The notes beneath the pieces are model-generated. The model saw nothing but the letters and a program-made list of their open reading frames with translations, searched no databases and had not been told where the DNA came from. DNA of 64,000 nucleotides from Reticulitermes lucifugus. Its lineage: Eukaryota; Arthropoda; Insecta; Blattodea; Rhinotermitidae. Where the stretch lies: the NCBI GenBank assembly GCA_026260175.1, contig JAKCWW010000614.1:30423-94422 (forward strand), read 5' to 3'. Positions 12,603-24,779 of this stretch are shown piece by piece (the first letter of the stretch is position 1; every line of letters starts with the position of its first letter). Both the position numbers and the translations under genes were made by a program.

Positions 12603-14884
12603 TTTTCACTTTGTTTTAAAATGCTCTGAAAAATATTCATGAACTAACATCTAAGGACAATGACAGGGCAAATGCACTTGAAGTGTTACGTTATGTGGAC
12701 ATATCCTAACTTGTTTATTACTCTGACATAACAGTAGGGCATTTATTATTAAGGTTGTGAGTACGTATGAAGAAAATGCAACTGCATCTATGTGTCTGGA
12801 ATGTGAGGTCCACGTTACGACTAGAAACGAAATCCGTTGTTTCCTATAATGCTCATGAAAGAGCAATTTATCCTAACCCACCGGTATACAGTTTTACAGG
12901 AGAGAGAAACAATTGAAAAATCCTTAAAAGACTAACACGTAAGGATGTTACGTTTTTATGAAAATATAAGGAGAGGCAATTTTTTGTGGATACAACATTT
13001 TGACAGAGGTGTGTTTGTAACCCAACTGTCCAGTAATGTGGGAATCTCAGTTTGATGAAGTGGGTTACGACGAATTGCTCTTTCATGAGCGATAAGTATG
13101 TTGTTGTTGTATGTACGTGTATACTTCTAGCAAGAATCCAATTTCTTATTTTTGCGTCTCACGTAGGCCTGATGTTTCGTTTCGCTTTAGATGAAACACA
13201 TCTAAAAAGCAGACCTCATAAATGGCCCTTTTTGATATTTCTAAGATAATTTGCGAAAACCTGCAATTATCTAATAGAATTCTGACAGCTGTCCATTACG
13301 TTTCGTGGCTTCACCAACAAAAATAAGCCAACTGGCTGCGGGCTGGGCTGTAGATCATTCGACGTATGAGCAGAGACTTTTCTATTTGCAAACGCTTCCA
13401 GACCTGCTGTGTTTGACCCACGCTATTTCTAATCCAGTGGACAAAGGCGGCTTCTTCCAAGCACAAAGTGGCCACGAGCATGAAAACTTAGCCATGCATC
13501 TGCATCTAGTACTGAAGTTACGAGTGAATGGGACAGTGCAGTGGTCACGTACAATTCTCCGTACGTAGTTTGGCAACTTTTTGTCTACCGTCACGAGCAA
13601 GTTCCTACATCCGCAAACACTGGTCACGCTCTGTCCTGATACATCAGTACAGTGGAGTCACGGGTTCGAATCTGACACAAAACATAGGTGTACGCCCCCT
13701 ATTATTTTTGCTTTCTTGTGTTGATATGCGAATGTAAAGGTTTTGCGATGATCCTATCTCCAAAGAATGTTGAATTGAATTGAAATTTAGATGCCTTTAA
13801 TTAAAGCTGTAAAGGGACATTTACATACATGTGTGCATTTTATTCTTTCAAAGAGGGCACAGTTACTGTCGGTGTCTGACAGATAGCGCTTTCAAACGCC
13901 ACGACGTGTACATAATTTCACCTATGAATGAATTTACATTCAATTTTCAGTGACAATTTTACTCTTATATGCTATGATTATCTTTTTATTAACACTTGAT
14001 CATGCATCCCCTGAGACAGTAGCCGTCACCAGGGGAGTTCTTATTCACGATATAGTGGATAGCACCCCTTTCGATTTATGGCTTGCACATCAGTTGTTTC
14101 AATAGCCCTATTTTGTTGTTTTGTTCTGTACATGGGCGAATTATCTGGAACAGTGTCTTAAAACACTGAAGCACGTCTTCTTCAGCATTAGAATCACCGC
14201 TCAATTTGACGAAATGTCACATATGAAACTGAGAGGGCGTCGTTAAGTAAACTAAACCAATAAACACGCGGAGGACTCAAATTTCCAAGTTACACGCAGA
14301 ACTAAACCTTACATTTTCTTCGCAATAAAGTTCTTTATATGATGGCAGCTGCAATTGATTGTGCAGTCATTTGCCGTAGAGGAACATCGTGGGATAGACG
14401 ATGATGTAATGGACACACAAGCCTCGCTTAACAAACAAAAAATAACTTGGGAAGCCTGCTTCCTTAAATTGTTCCAATCTACTCGTATCCACAGACTGTA
14501 GCAAGTACTAGGGCTTCGTGGTCCAGGAACAATTACTAGTAAAATGTCAGTTCAGATATGAGTGGCAAGATTTCACTGCTCCCATTTTAACGTGTACCTA
14601 AATTTCCCAGATATAACCCTTCCACTCCTTCACTGTTATTCATTACCCAGCTTTAGGGACAATTTAAAGTCAAGATCTCTGTGAATATGCATGCTGTGTA
14701 GCATGTCGTTAAACGCATAAACTGCATTACCAGCTGAATAATTTCTACCTCTCACTTCCGTTCATTTTTGTTTTCTTCTGGTCCTTTTCTTAACTACTAA
14801 TAATGATCCGTATTTCTACTTAAGATCTCACACACACACAAACAAACAAAGAACCATTAACACACTTCGATTGTTATATACAGA

Positions 14885-15110
14885 GGGACAGACAGATAGG
14901 CACATGGATGCATTGTTAGGTAGACTGACGGACTGACGGATGGATGGGTGGATGGATGGATGGATGGGAGGGTGAATGAATGGACGGATGGATGGACAGC
15001 AGACAGACAGGTAGGTAGGTAGGTAGGTAGGTAGGTGGGTGTGTAGGTAGGCAGACAGATATATAGACAGACAGGTAGTTGGATAGATGGATAGATTGAT
15101 GGATGGAGAT
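14885..15110. repeat. Compound microsatellite (GGAT/TAGG/CAGA)n
   Basis: Long runs of GGAT, GACG, TAGG and AGAC tetranucleotides. The - strand open frame rich in PSIHPS across it is a repeat translation and not a gene. Confidence 0.9.
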
Positions 15111-15401
15111 GACAGATCATATTATGTCATCTGTTAATGCGCATAATTTCCACAATAATACACTACCACTATGACCACGTTAAATTCGCTCTATGCAAAC
15201 TTTATTTTTCGAAATGTCGCGATGTTTGTAATCAGCATGTAACCAATGTTTCATGCAAGATACTTAGGCCAGCTGTCTGCGTATCTAGTTACACACACGT
15301 GGCCGCGCGCGCGCCCGTAGCTCAATTTTCTCATTATTTATCGCCGTTAAACCGAAAGTTAAATGCCTAATCTTCACACCAACATAAGTAATCACCTGCT
15401 G

Positions 15402-15682
15402 AGGCCGTGCCATGGCTCAGGCGGTTAGTCGCCGGCCTCTCACCACGGAGGCCCGGGGTTCGGTNNNNNNNNNNNNNNNNNNGTGAGATTTGTGGTGGAC
15501 AAAGTGGCACTGGGACAGGTTTTTCTCCGAGTTGTCGGTTTTCCCTTGTCGATTTCATTCCACTGGTGCTCCATTAATTGTAAAAATTGGTAAAAATCTG
15601 CTCATCCTCATCATCTTTATTGGGGTTGCACAAAAAGCCTTAAGGCTGTGGTGCGAGGGCCCTTCATCTGAGAAAAAATAAT
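15402..15682 (+). repeat. SINE-C (tRNA-derived) with assembly gap
   Basis: Head GCCGTGCCATGGCTCAGGCG carries an A-box-like CTCAGGCGGTTAGTCG. Eighteen N (15465-15482) replace the B-box region. The body GACAAAGTGGCACTGGGACA is shared with the copies at 23608 and 44459. Confidence 0.8.
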
Positions 15683-16156
15683 CACCTGCTGCCCGCGGGT
15701 CGCATGGAGTTCGCCGATGTGGTTTGTGTAGCCCAGGAATGTTTTTGTAACATATTATCGCTCTGTGTAATAAAGCATATTTATCGCACACATGAATACA
15801 CTATTTAATAAGTAAATATTAACAATAACAAGCCGAGATAATGTGTTACAAGAAAATTGGTATTTGACTTTTTGAATCGGTTTACAATAGATATTCAGTT
15901 AACAACATTTTAATAACTTTCCAATTATGTTTCAATAAATTGTAAATGTTCATATACAAGAGTAAGCGTCACTGTAAAAGAGGAGTGACAGTGGATCAAG
16001 CATTGCAAAACTGAGAGCTCTGCTTTATAATCTCCAAATACTCACCCTAAAAATAGCAGATCTGTCACCGCGCCCTACATTAGGATCGCACTTAACATCA
16101 CGGCATACACTGCGATCCGAAATCTGAAGTTGTCACGACGCATATTGGTTTTTGAC

Positions 16157-16428
16157 GGGGCACACAGTGGCGCAGTTGATTGCGGCATTGCGCTACAAGC
16201 CGGAAGGTCGCCGGTTCCATCCCCGATGGGCCGTGGAGTCGGCGCAGCATCTAACAGGAAAGAGCACCAGGCATATTTCCTGGGGGAATAAAGGCGGCCG
16301 ATGCGTAAGGCTGACAATCTTACCATCTTTATGTGTCGAGTGTCTAGAAATCCTGGGAGCCTCAACCTCTTGGAGCCCTCAGGGCCTTTACAGGGGTTGC
16401 TTTAGCTTCACCTTTACTTTACATATCT
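16157..16428 (+). repeat. SINE-A copy, near full length
   Basis: The tRNA-like head (AGTGGCGCAGTTGATTGCGG, then AAGCCGGAAGGTCGCCGGTTCC) is followed by the body with the GGAGTCGGCGCAGC and TGTCTAGAAATCCTGGGAGC blocks and a CACCTTTACTTTAC tail. Confidence 0.8.
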
Positions 16429-16573
16429 TTTAATACAGTGTTTGATGACGCCTATAGCAGTCACAGAATTAAGTTTACGTGCCCTTATTTACTTACTTAT
16501 TTACATCTGTTGGTTTTAATGGACGTTTTAACTCTGGTATGCCGAATTCTTACTGACAAAATTATTTTCTTTC

Positions 16574-16823
16574 CTGATGGCGCAACAGCCCCTAGTGAAC
16601 CAGGGCCTCCTCATAATCGAGGCTTCACGACCACACTCACTTGGACACACCACACTCGGTAGGACTCCTCTGTACGAGTGATCAGCCCGACGCAGAGACC
16701 TCTACCTGATCACACACAACCTTCACACGAGACATACATCCATGCCCCAGGCGGAATTCGAACCCACAATACCAGCAAGTGAGCGACCGCAGACCCACGC
16801 CTTAGACAGCGCGGCCACTGGGC
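16574..16823 (-). repeat. SINE-B copy, near full length
   Basis: Reverse copy. The tRNA-like head at the right end (complement of GACAGCGCGGCCACTGGGC) has a B box read from GGAATTCGAACCC, and the 3' body at the left end contains CCTCATAATCGAGGCTTCAC. Confidence 0.8.
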
Positions 16824-17699
16824 AAAATAAGTTAAATGTCTAAAATTGTTTACATTGCATTTTGTGTCTCACTCCTTAACACTAATCCAAAATGCTACAA
16901 TTTTACAAGTATATCTAAACTATTATCAGAATTGACCATTTTTATTAAATACTACAGTCAGGAAGTCACTGGTTTGTGTCTCAGCAGAATTTACGAACTG
17001 AGGTGTTTCACTGATTTACTCAGTAGTTCCATCAGTAGTAGGTACAGTAGGTACGTAAATAGGCTGACCACTACAGAACTACTTCAATACGCACAATTCA
17101 CAACGATTTTCTACCGAGCAAGTTGGCTGAAGCTTCTGACATTTTCTAATCTGGGCCGAAACGCCGTCTGTCATAAGTCAGCTATTTCGCAATTTATCTC
17201 AGTCCCTTCAGACAAATTCCGAGTCTCTTACCTCAATTAGGCTACGGTCGTTTCCTTCCACATCCTTTCCAATCATAGCCGTTCTCCTATTCGACGCTAT
17301 AGACGTAGAGTGTGAGACGACGACACAGCCGTTATGAAATATAACCATTTTACTAGTGTATTCGACGGTTTACTTAATAGCAAATTTTATTGGAAACATC
17401 GCATTTACATAAACCAAGCATGAGCGGTTTCGTTACAGAGGCCTCTTACTGCCTTCGGACGTTGTTATGCAGGATGCAGAATCTATAGGACAGTTGAGAA
17501 AGTTCGTGTACCAATTCTGGATGAAAGAGTATAGTCTGTGAAGACTATGGACCTATTACGAGTTTCCGGTTCAAGTCCGTATCAAAGGTCGAAATTACTT
17601 GAATGCTGTCACACCTTGGCGACTAATTCATTTTCATTAAAATCTTTTTAATTTATATAGTACTCTACAGTGCTTACATAATGGACATGTGGATAAAGA

Positions 17700-18395
17700 G
17701 AACAAGATAATGTACGTACAACGTTACATTGTTTCGCGTTAGCGTAACTATTGTTGCCATGGAAACGCAACAATACATTTCCTTTTTATTGTTGTTTGTG
17801 TAGATGTAGCTTTCAACAATATAAAAGTGTTCAGTGTTGACATGGAAATGCAGCAGGGGTTCCCTTTTGACTGTTGTCGAGCTTCAAGGTATATCGTACT
17901 GCTGTTAACAATAATAAGTAGTAAATATTATGAGGTGTGTGTCTGTATTCTTGTCTTAGTCATCGGGCTTATAAACCGCATCTCCTCTGTGCCGTATATT
18001 GTCATGTGGTTTGCCTGGCTCTACCATATTTGTCCACATTACCCCATCAACAGCATGATTTCCGGAGAAGAATTTATTGAACGTAAAATGTGTTTTGATT
18101 TTCTCTACAAGTTTTCTCTGAAATATTTGTCATATTAAGGAGAATTCAGCGAGATATTACCATAAATTTACATAGGTCTTCTATTAAATTTCCAGCTATT
18201 CTTATCAGATTTTAATCGAAATTGAATTCCTTCGACAGATTTTCGAAAAATTCTCAAATATCAAATTTCATGACAGTCCATCCAGTGGGAGCCGAGTTGT
18301 TCCTTGCGAAAAGACGGACGGACGGACAGACAGGCGGACGGACAAACAGACATGACCAAGCTAACACTCGCTTTTCGTAATATTGCGAAATTGCC
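17700..18395 (+). repeat. Interspersed repeat family G, longest copy
   Basis: About 0.7 kb sharing CCGTATATTGTCATGTGG, CCATATTTGTCCACATTACC and a run of GGACGGACGGACAGACAG with the copy at 45625-46155. It ends near CGCTTTTCGTAATATTGCG. The + strand frame at 17827-18138 is not conserved in the other copies, so it looks non-coding. Confidence 0.65.
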
Positions 18396-18833
18396 TAAAA
18401 GTGAAACACGTCAGTTACCGAAGGTATCGTTAAATAAGCGTGACCAAAAATGTTAGATATAACAGTAGGAGGCGGCTTCGATATTGTGTCCCATAAGGTA
18501 CGACACACATATGTGTATGTATGCATAACACACAGGGCTCAACGGGAACATGATTAATCGTGGCTGCAGCTTAAGTAACGACCGTGCAACCAGACATACT
18601 ATTAACGTCATATGTTAAGTTCCCACTAGACCCCAGTTCGAAGGCTGACACATATTAGACTAACTCCAGAGCTGTGTTTATCCTACTGCCCTTGTTGTGA
18701 AGTAGAACGTGCTTATGACATGCTCACTGCGTGACCGTCTGTCTATATGTCCTTCCCAATAACTCTTTAACACTGTTCATATTAATCAAATGCGGTATGA
18801 ACTTTCTGTCACTGGAGGCCTCTCCTACTTTAT

Positions 18834-19315
18834 TCATTCTGTAGTCTGTCTCACGACAGGTCCGTAGCCTCTTCCAAAGCGAGTTCTCCACACAGTGCGT
18901 TCTAGTGCTTCCTCTTTCAATTTCCAATATCCTCTCTTTTCCTTAAAGTTATCCAGTAGCTGCTTACGCCTTCTTCCTCGTCTGCCCGTCATTTCTGTCC
19001 TTCCCTCTAACTTTCCTTCAATCAAGTGTTTTAGAAGGCAGTTTCTACGCATTATGTGACCAATCCAGTTAGCCTTTCTTCTTTTTATTGTATGTAGGAT
19101 ATTCCTCTCCTCCTTGACTCTAAGTAATACTTCTTCATTTCTCACACGATCAGTCCAACTGATCTTCGCCATTCTTCTCCAGCACCACATTTCGGAACTT
19201 TCCAGGTATTTCTGACCTACTTTCCGAAGTGTCCACGTTTGAGCACCATACCAAGCTATGTAGCATTTTCACAGTTTTTTCCTTAAATTTAAGCCCAATT
19301 TGCTGGTGAAAATTT
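18834..19315 (-). mobile_element. LINE-A fragment, reverse transcriptase C-terminus to stop
   Basis: The - strand encodes MWCWRRMAKISWTDRVRNEE, WIGHIMRRNCLLKHLIEGK and GRRGRRRKQLLDNFKEKRGY, then RFGRGYGPVVRQTTE and a stop, the natural protein end. It is 5'-truncated near 19315, where sequence shared with the 5405-5855 copy ends (CAATTTGCTGG). Confidence 0.8.
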
Positions 19316-20119
19316 CCTCCCACATATACACTATTTAATTCCCTACCTTCATAATACCAATGTGATAATTGTGTAAAATTCTGAGGTGAGTTAGCAGTTT
19401 TACTTAATTCTGCATTCTTTTGTGAAACGGGATAGTCACAAAATGTAAAACTTTTAAGGTAGTGTATCTACAATGCTAAACAACGAAATTCAGCTTAAAA
19501 TATATATTAAGGTTTCTGTCTGATTTAAATTCCTATTGAATCACTGGCGTTAGGATTGTGACATTTGGTGTAAACACAGGATACACGTACATGCATTTAC
19601 GGACACACAGATTAAGTACCAAGCAGCTTTTTTATATTAACGTTTATATATATACGGTGACAGCGACAGTTTGGGACCATACGTGGCAGATGTAACGTAA
19701 GTTGAATTATTTGTATTTGCAGGGTTTATGGGCATAAACAGCATAAAAATGTAAATGTGTAATTGCAGTGCATGCATACGTACGGACATCCCACTGCCAT
19801 TAGTGCATGCAGTGAAGCATTTCAAGGGACGTATGTGTCAAAGTTCTTCCAAGAAATTTAAAATTTAAATTGGTCGTAGCAGAGCGCTTCAAAGTAAAAC
19901 TGCTAACTTATCTTCTAAACCAACTTAAAAACCGCCCCCCGTTGTACTTCTGCAACAACTCAGGTGGGGGCCGTTTCCACCCGCGCCCAAATCCGTGGTA
20001 AAGAAGGACCCTTTTACCATATCGCAATGGATAGGTAAAAGCAAATTTACCCCCGTGCACGTCATGACGAATATACGAGAAAGGGAGTACAGCCCCAAGT
20101 CATTCTGAGCACCGGAATT

Positions 20120-20320
20120 AGATGGTCATACTCACGCTCCGGCCGCCCAATCCCGGGGAAAACAGCCCCGGTCCCAGTTTTATAAGAGACTGGGTGGGCA
20201 CCAGGGCCGGTCTAGACGCTTTAGAGAAAAGTCTCTTGACCCTGTCAGGTATCGAAAGGTGTTTCCTTAGACGTCCAGCCCGCAGCCCTGACTCTATACC
20301 GACTACGCTGCCCCGGCTCC
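20120..20320 (-). repeat. SINE-D copy, degenerate
   Basis: In reverse it shows AGACCGGCCCTGGTGCCCAC, a CTTATAAAACTGGGACCGG block and CGGCCGGAGCGTGAG, matching the body of the copy at 3207-3462. The overlapping frames at 20118-20481 are repeat translations. Confidence 0.7.
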
Positions 20321-21329
20321 ATGTTGTAGGACTGAATGATATGGCTAATAGCATTATTTGAGACTGAAACAAACAAATTCTTCGCGATTAAAGTTGGCTG
20401 CTTGCTAAACCTCTGTTCGTCTTTCAGTCTTCTATAAATGCAGGTTAGCCACTCGGTTCCGTAAGAATTCTGCACACCCACACTTCTTTGTTATGACGCC
20501 ATCTTGGACGCAGAAAATATACGTTCAGCAGAGAGCGGAGTCGAGCAATAAAGGACTCATGGTTATAACTGGGAATTTGTAAGGTACCAGTGCCTGTTCT
20601 TTATAGGCGACAGCAGCACTGCGCAAAGTAGGTTATGTATGGCAAACTGAGCCATGTGCTACATTGATCTGCAGTGTCAACATATGTTCCACTTCTGTGT
20701 GTTTTGTTACTTGTGTTGCCCAGACAGGATCCTTCACACATAAAATTTAAAATGCAAGCACGTTTAACCTTCTTTAGGTTTAGTGGTTACTACACGCAGC
20801 ACTATATTTCACAATACGAAAGCTGCATTCTCTGCACAGGGTGTATTTATGTGTTTCGTATGATTCTCCCAACAAACAGCCATTATCCCTATACACAGTA
20901 TTACCCGGTTGGTTTCTGTGACGGAGACAAACTCAGTTCTCTGTGAAGTACGAACTGAAACTTCAGATACGAGTATAATGTACGTTACTTTTAAGGCTTC
21001 AGATGAGTAAAATAATAAGGTTTGTGATGCGAAATCACAAAAAGAAAGAAATGGAGGATAAATATCGCTTCTTGAATTAATTATTATAAATACCAGTTAC
21101 AGAAACCAATTAAAAGTTATCAAACTGCATGAGATAGTCATTTTGACTTTGACTTACTCATCGTTTTTACGTAACCTGAAGATCTTCATGTGTTCACAAA
21201 GAAATCGCAGAAATCTCTCATTAGGTCAAAGGGTAAATAACTGACACTAAAGCACACTGTAAGTCTTGACCTTATTGTGAAGGTATAGCTCCAGTCTTCT
21301 TCAACCTTCGTGACTGGAAAGGAGAAGAG

Positions 21330-21530
21330 TAGCGTCACGCTCCGGCTAGTGTACCCCCAGGAGAAGATACTCCGGTAAAACAGGATACAGGTCTAGTGAC
21401 CCGAGAGTCGATGGGTGCCGTAGCAAAGAACAAAAATTCGCGCACACCGGGAATAAATTCCCAGTTCTCAGTTCTCCGATCATCCAAACATAGCCTAGTT
21501 ACTTCACTGACTGAGCTACCCGGCTTCTTA
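21330..21530 (-). repeat. tRNA-derived SINE, SINE-D-like, degenerate
   Basis: The - strand head GAAGCCGGGTAGCTCAGTCA resembles a tRNA A box. It is followed by a long degenerate body ending in CGGAGCGTGACG, similar to the SINE-D body. Family assignment is uncertain. Confidence 0.5.
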
Positions 21531-21589
21531 TCATGAGGTACTAAAATGTATTTAAGACCTTGACACACTATTACTGCTGGGTTAATTCA

Positions 21590-21885
21590 GTCAGTATAGG
21601 GATGAAGCTATGAACTAGCCGATTGAGAAATCGTGGTTCGGTTCCCGGGGGAGGTAAGATGATTTTATCTCTGTCAAATTGATCAGACATAATCTGGGGC
21701 CCACCTACTCATCTATTTAATAGGTTCCCGCAGTATTTCACCGTGGGTAAACCGGCCGGGATGTCAAGCTGACCAATCAATTTCAAATAGTACTGAGCTT
21801 AAGAATAGGAGGAACTATACCTCCACTCTTCTGTAGGCTGTCATGGCATGGCTCTTGATTAACAACAGGAAGGACTTCACCTTGT
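21590..21885 (+). repeat. SINE-D copy, degenerate
   Basis: B-box-like GGTTCGGTTCCCGGGGGAGG, body ACCGGCCGGGATGTCAAGCT and end region AACTATACCTCCACTCTTCT match SINE-D. The A box is eroded. Confidence 0.65.
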
Positions 21886-21960
21886 AAATTATTACCTTAA
21901 GGTTTATTTTAATAAAATCCCTCCATTCCAGGAATACGAAAAGGGACAATTTTAACACAT

Positions 21961-22236
21961 AAAAGGTAAAGGTACAGCAATCTCATTACAAGCCTGGACA
22001 GGCCCTGAGGTTTCCAGGAGGTTAAGACTCCCAGATTTCAAGACAATCGGCACATGAAGGTGGCAAGGTTGTTAGCCCTAAGCATCAGCCGCCATTACCC
22101 TCCAGAAAATATTACTGGTACTCATTTCTGTTACAGGCTGAGTCAATGAAAATTTCCAGGTACACCACTGGGATTTAACCCGCGACCTTCCGGCTTGTAG
22201 CGCAGTACCTTAACCAACTGCTCCACCGCGTGCCCA
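21961..22236 (-). repeat. SINE-A copy, near full length
   Basis: Runs in reverse from an AAAGGTAAAGG tail through GACAATCGGCACATGAAGGT to a tRNA-like head read from CGACCTTCCGGCTTGTAGCG and CCAACTGCTCCACCGCG. It ends 250 bases before the next LGR exon. Confidence 0.82.
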
Positions 22237-22487
22237 AATTTTACCACATAATGATGAATATCGTTTGTTATCCTTTATATTTGTTTTAGCTCAATTCAGT
22301 AAACCCTCAGTAGTCGTAATCATTCACATAGGCTCGACGTTATACGAAATTTACACTTCGGCAGGCATACGTAATTTATATATACCTGATGGCTTTGGAA
22401 TGTTTATTTTAAATATTCGTGAAGTTACACAATTGAATTCCCACAAACAAAACATAATAATCTGATTTTGTTTGCAATGTTCCACAG

Positions 22488-22553
22488 AGATTTGGAAAAC
22501 AATCGTATCAGCAAGATAGCTTCGGCTGCGCTCAACGTCAGGGCAGAACAAGT
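22488..22553 (+). CDS. Lgr1: LGR1 exon, leucine-rich repeat
   Basis: A 66-base exon between a TGTTCCACAG acceptor and a GTGAGT donor. With one base completing the codon from the previous exon it reads I, then DLENNRISKIASAALN and VRAEQV. The LDLENNRISKI start is a textbook LRR beta-strand. Its last two bases complete a Val codon with the exon at 24268, giving RAEQVLLEYNVIEEV. The phase-2 borders match those of its neighbours. The exon is slightly shorter than the 75-base norm, as in the equivalent irregular repeat of vertebrate receptors. Confidence 0.88.
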
Positions 22554-22620
22554 GTGAGTATCCTTCAACATCCACCCAGTTGTGTTAACATCGAATGACT
22601 TGGTTACCTATTAAAAATTA

Positions 22621-22648
22621 TTTTCTTTCTTTCTTTCTTTCTTTCTTA
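22621..22648. repeat. Microsatellite (TTTC)n
   Basis: About seven TTTC units, 70 bases after the LRR exon donor. Confidence 0.9.
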
Positions 22649-22711
22649 GTCTTGACGTCTGTCTACCTACTTATTATAGGTGTAGGGGTTATTGTTGCCC
22701 TTGATCACATT

Positions 22712-22888
22712 CAATAATACACACACTCAGTAGGACCCTCTTGTCGAGGGATCGGCTCGTCACAGAGACCTCTACCTGAACACAGACAACACACACAAGA
22801 GACAGACATCCATACCCCTGCGGGATTCGAATACGCAATCCCAGTAAGCGAGAGGCCAAAGGCCCATGACTTAGACCGCGCGGCAACC
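22712..22888 (-). repeat. SINE-B copy, 3'-truncated
   Basis: In reverse the head is the complement of GACCGCGCGGCAACCGG, with the B box read from GCGGGATTCGAATACGC. The 3' AT-rich body seen in the 16574 copy is absent. Confidence 0.75.
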
Positions 22889-23607
22889 GGAATCAGCTTA
22901 TTAAGAATTCGTAAATAACATATTACAATAGGCCTCTCACTTCATTGATTGGCTGATTGAGTATGAACTCCTTGAGAAGTTCGTATTTAATCAGCCGTTA
23001 AATAAAATTTCGAGTCTTTTGTGGGGTCTGAAGGTTCATCAGCGCGTTCACAACATCCAGCCGTGAGACTCTATCCTGAACCATATTAATACAGTCTGCA
23101 ATCTTAAAATATCATTTCTTCAAGATCTCTGGCATTAGTGCCCGCCCGGTGATCATTGATTGTCAATGCTGATTAAGCGTGTGAAATAATACATAAATAC
23201 AGCTGTCACTTTATTATCGACTCTCAAACTCATTGTTTACGCATGATTTATAAGCGGTACACTCAATGAACTGCGTCCACTTGCAAAAGACTTTAATACT
23301 GGGGTGATACCTTCAGTAATGCTAGTAACATCAGGACGGGACTGCGGGTCTTCTCTTTCTCTGAAGCCTGTCTCCTATCCAGCTAGTTTTCAACTCTTTA
23401 AAGCTTAGTACTCTTACTCTCCTATGTACAGCCAGGTTTAACACTGAAAACTCTCTTTCCACATTGTGTTTCATATGGTTCTTACAAAAACAGCAATTAT
23501 TTCCCTTTACAGCACTCACGATTAGCGTTTCTAATGAATGTACACCGTGTTTCCTTTGAGGTACGATCAAAATATTTATATTTCATTTTAAAATTCAGAG
23601 GGTTAAC

Positions 23608-23790
23608 ATGGCTGAGGCAGTTAGTCGCAGGCGTCTCGTCCCAGGTGCCCGAGTTGATCCCGGGCCAGTCCGTGTAAGATTTGAGGTGGGCAAAGTGGCA
23701 CTGGGGCAGGTATTTCCCCGAGTATTCGGTTTTCCACTGTCAGTATCATTTCACCAATGCTCCATCATCATCTTCATCTTAATACTTGAA
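23608..23790 (+). repeat. SINE-C copy
   Basis: CATGGCTGAGGCAGTTAGTC head, GTTGATCCCGGGCC at the B box and GGCAAAGTGGCACTGGGGCA body match the SINE-C copies at 15402 and 44459. The frame at 23608-23892 is a translation of this repeat. Confidence 0.8.
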
Positions 23791-24267
23791 CTGTCGGATT
23801 GTGACAAATTCTGTAGCTATATAGTACATACACACCCCCTAATTTGCATGACGCTCAAACCGAACCTACAAGAAAGGACATTTCCATTATAAAATATAGA
23901 CGTCTTTATTATCTGAAGCTTACCGTGTGTTCAGTGTACAGTGTCTAAATACAGAACGAAACGTGATATACAGCTCAACAACAGACATATCGTTGTACAG
24001 CCGTCTCTGTTTCGTGTCCCAGAGGTGTTATTTCTTGTGTCTGATGCAACAAAGTTCTTTTGATCTAATTTACTTAACAAACATTTCTTCCAATTTAAAA
24101 TAAGTCATGCATTATTCACACAAAGGCTTTAGAAAGATGTTGTCAGCGGCCGAAAGATTTGTGTGGTATAAAGTAATATCCAAGTAATAATTTTACATGA
24201 CTGGATGGAATGTTTAGTGTACAGTTGTGGGGTAATATTTAGTAAGGTTATTCCATATTTTATGCAG

Positions 24268-24336
24268 GTTACTGGAGTATAATGTCATCGAGGAAGTGGA
24301 GAGCTTTGCTTTCAACGGTTCACAGGTAGCCAAGCT
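24268..24336 (+). CDS. Lgr1: LGR1 exon, leucine-rich repeat
   Basis: A 69-base exon after a TTTTATGCAG acceptor and before a GTAAGT donor. It reads LLEYNVIEEVESFAFNGSQV and AKL. VESFAFNGSQ matches the AFNGTQ signature of the equivalent LRR in vertebrate FSH/TSH receptors, and NGS is a possible N-glycosylation site in the ectodomain. The two terminal bases complete a Leu codon with the next exon only 368 bases downstream. Confidence 0.9.
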
Positions 24337-24704
24337 GTAAGTAACGACTTCATATATTAACTACAGCTCTATTCTCTGACTAGCTTTATTACCAGAAAAA
24401 ATTAGTGATATACCATTGCATTTAGCAGTCAACATCTACCGTTCGTGTAGTAAACAAGCTAAGAACAAGATGTGGGACACGATGCAGAACAAAAATACAT
24501 GCAAAGTTTGATCTAAAACTCCCAAAGTGAAGAAAGGGTAGTTTGGGAATGATATTAAATTTGTCTTCAAATAGAAGTTGCTTTAACACAGTTGCACTTT
24601 GGTAGTAATATCTCAAGGAAAAATGCCTACAGCTGTACTAAAGTGTCTTGATAACGTAAGGTGTTGTAAGACTCTGGCACATGACTGTTTTCTGGCTGTT
24701 GCAG
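24337..24704 (+). other. Intron, 368 bases
   Basis: The shortest intron in the visible gene. No repeat recognised; the - strand open frame at 24422-24616 has no family resemblance. Confidence 0.8.
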
Positions 24705-24779
24705 AAGCCTCAGGGGTAACCGAGCTCTGACGCGGCTCCACCATGACGCGTTTGCTGGACTCCAAAGCCTGCGGTACTT
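24705..24779 (+). CDS. Lgr1: LGR1 exon, leucine-rich repeat
   Basis: A 75-base exon with a GGCTGTTGCAG acceptor and a GTAAGT donor. It reads SLRGNRALTRLHHDAFAGLQ and SLRY, with L completed at each border. This is a full LxLxxNxxLxxLxxDAFxGLxSLxxL repeat. The exon ends in phase 2, while the next recognised exon (37539) starts in phase 0. Direct splicing between them would run into a stop, so one short exon of the LDxSxTxIxxLPxxGL type is missing from this annotation. Confidence 0.9.

Larger units (their letters stand above)
1500..22487 (+). other. Large intron, 21 kb, repeat-filled
   Basis: No coding exon was recognised between the LRR exons at 1425 and 22488, and the protein is continuous across the junction. 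Recognised contents are listed separately: SINE-A, B, C and D copies, three LINE 3' fragments on the - strand with a fourth remnant at 9.2 kb, a GGAC-rich interspersed repeat, one hammerhead-like motif and several microsatellites. Stretches with nothing recognisable include about 2.9-3.2, 4.15-5.3, 5.9-6.75, 7.0-8.05, 8.15-9.15, 9.3-11.3, 11.4-12.3, 12.6-14.85, 16.85-17.65 and 19.35-20.1 kb. Confidence 0.75.
22554..24267 (+). other. Intron, 1.7 kb
   Basis: Holds a (TTTC)n run, a SINE-B copy and a SINE-C copy (listed separately). About 22.9-23.6 kb and 23.8-24.25 kb show nothing recognisable. Confidence 0.75.

Noticed and set aside
13305-13627. Overlapping open frames on both strands of 81-87 residues
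   Set aside because: No motif or family resemblance, no splice-site support and no second copy; treated as chance.
14857-15120. 87-residue - strand frame rich in Pro, Ser and His
   Set aside because: It is a translation of a GGAT/TAGG microsatellite.
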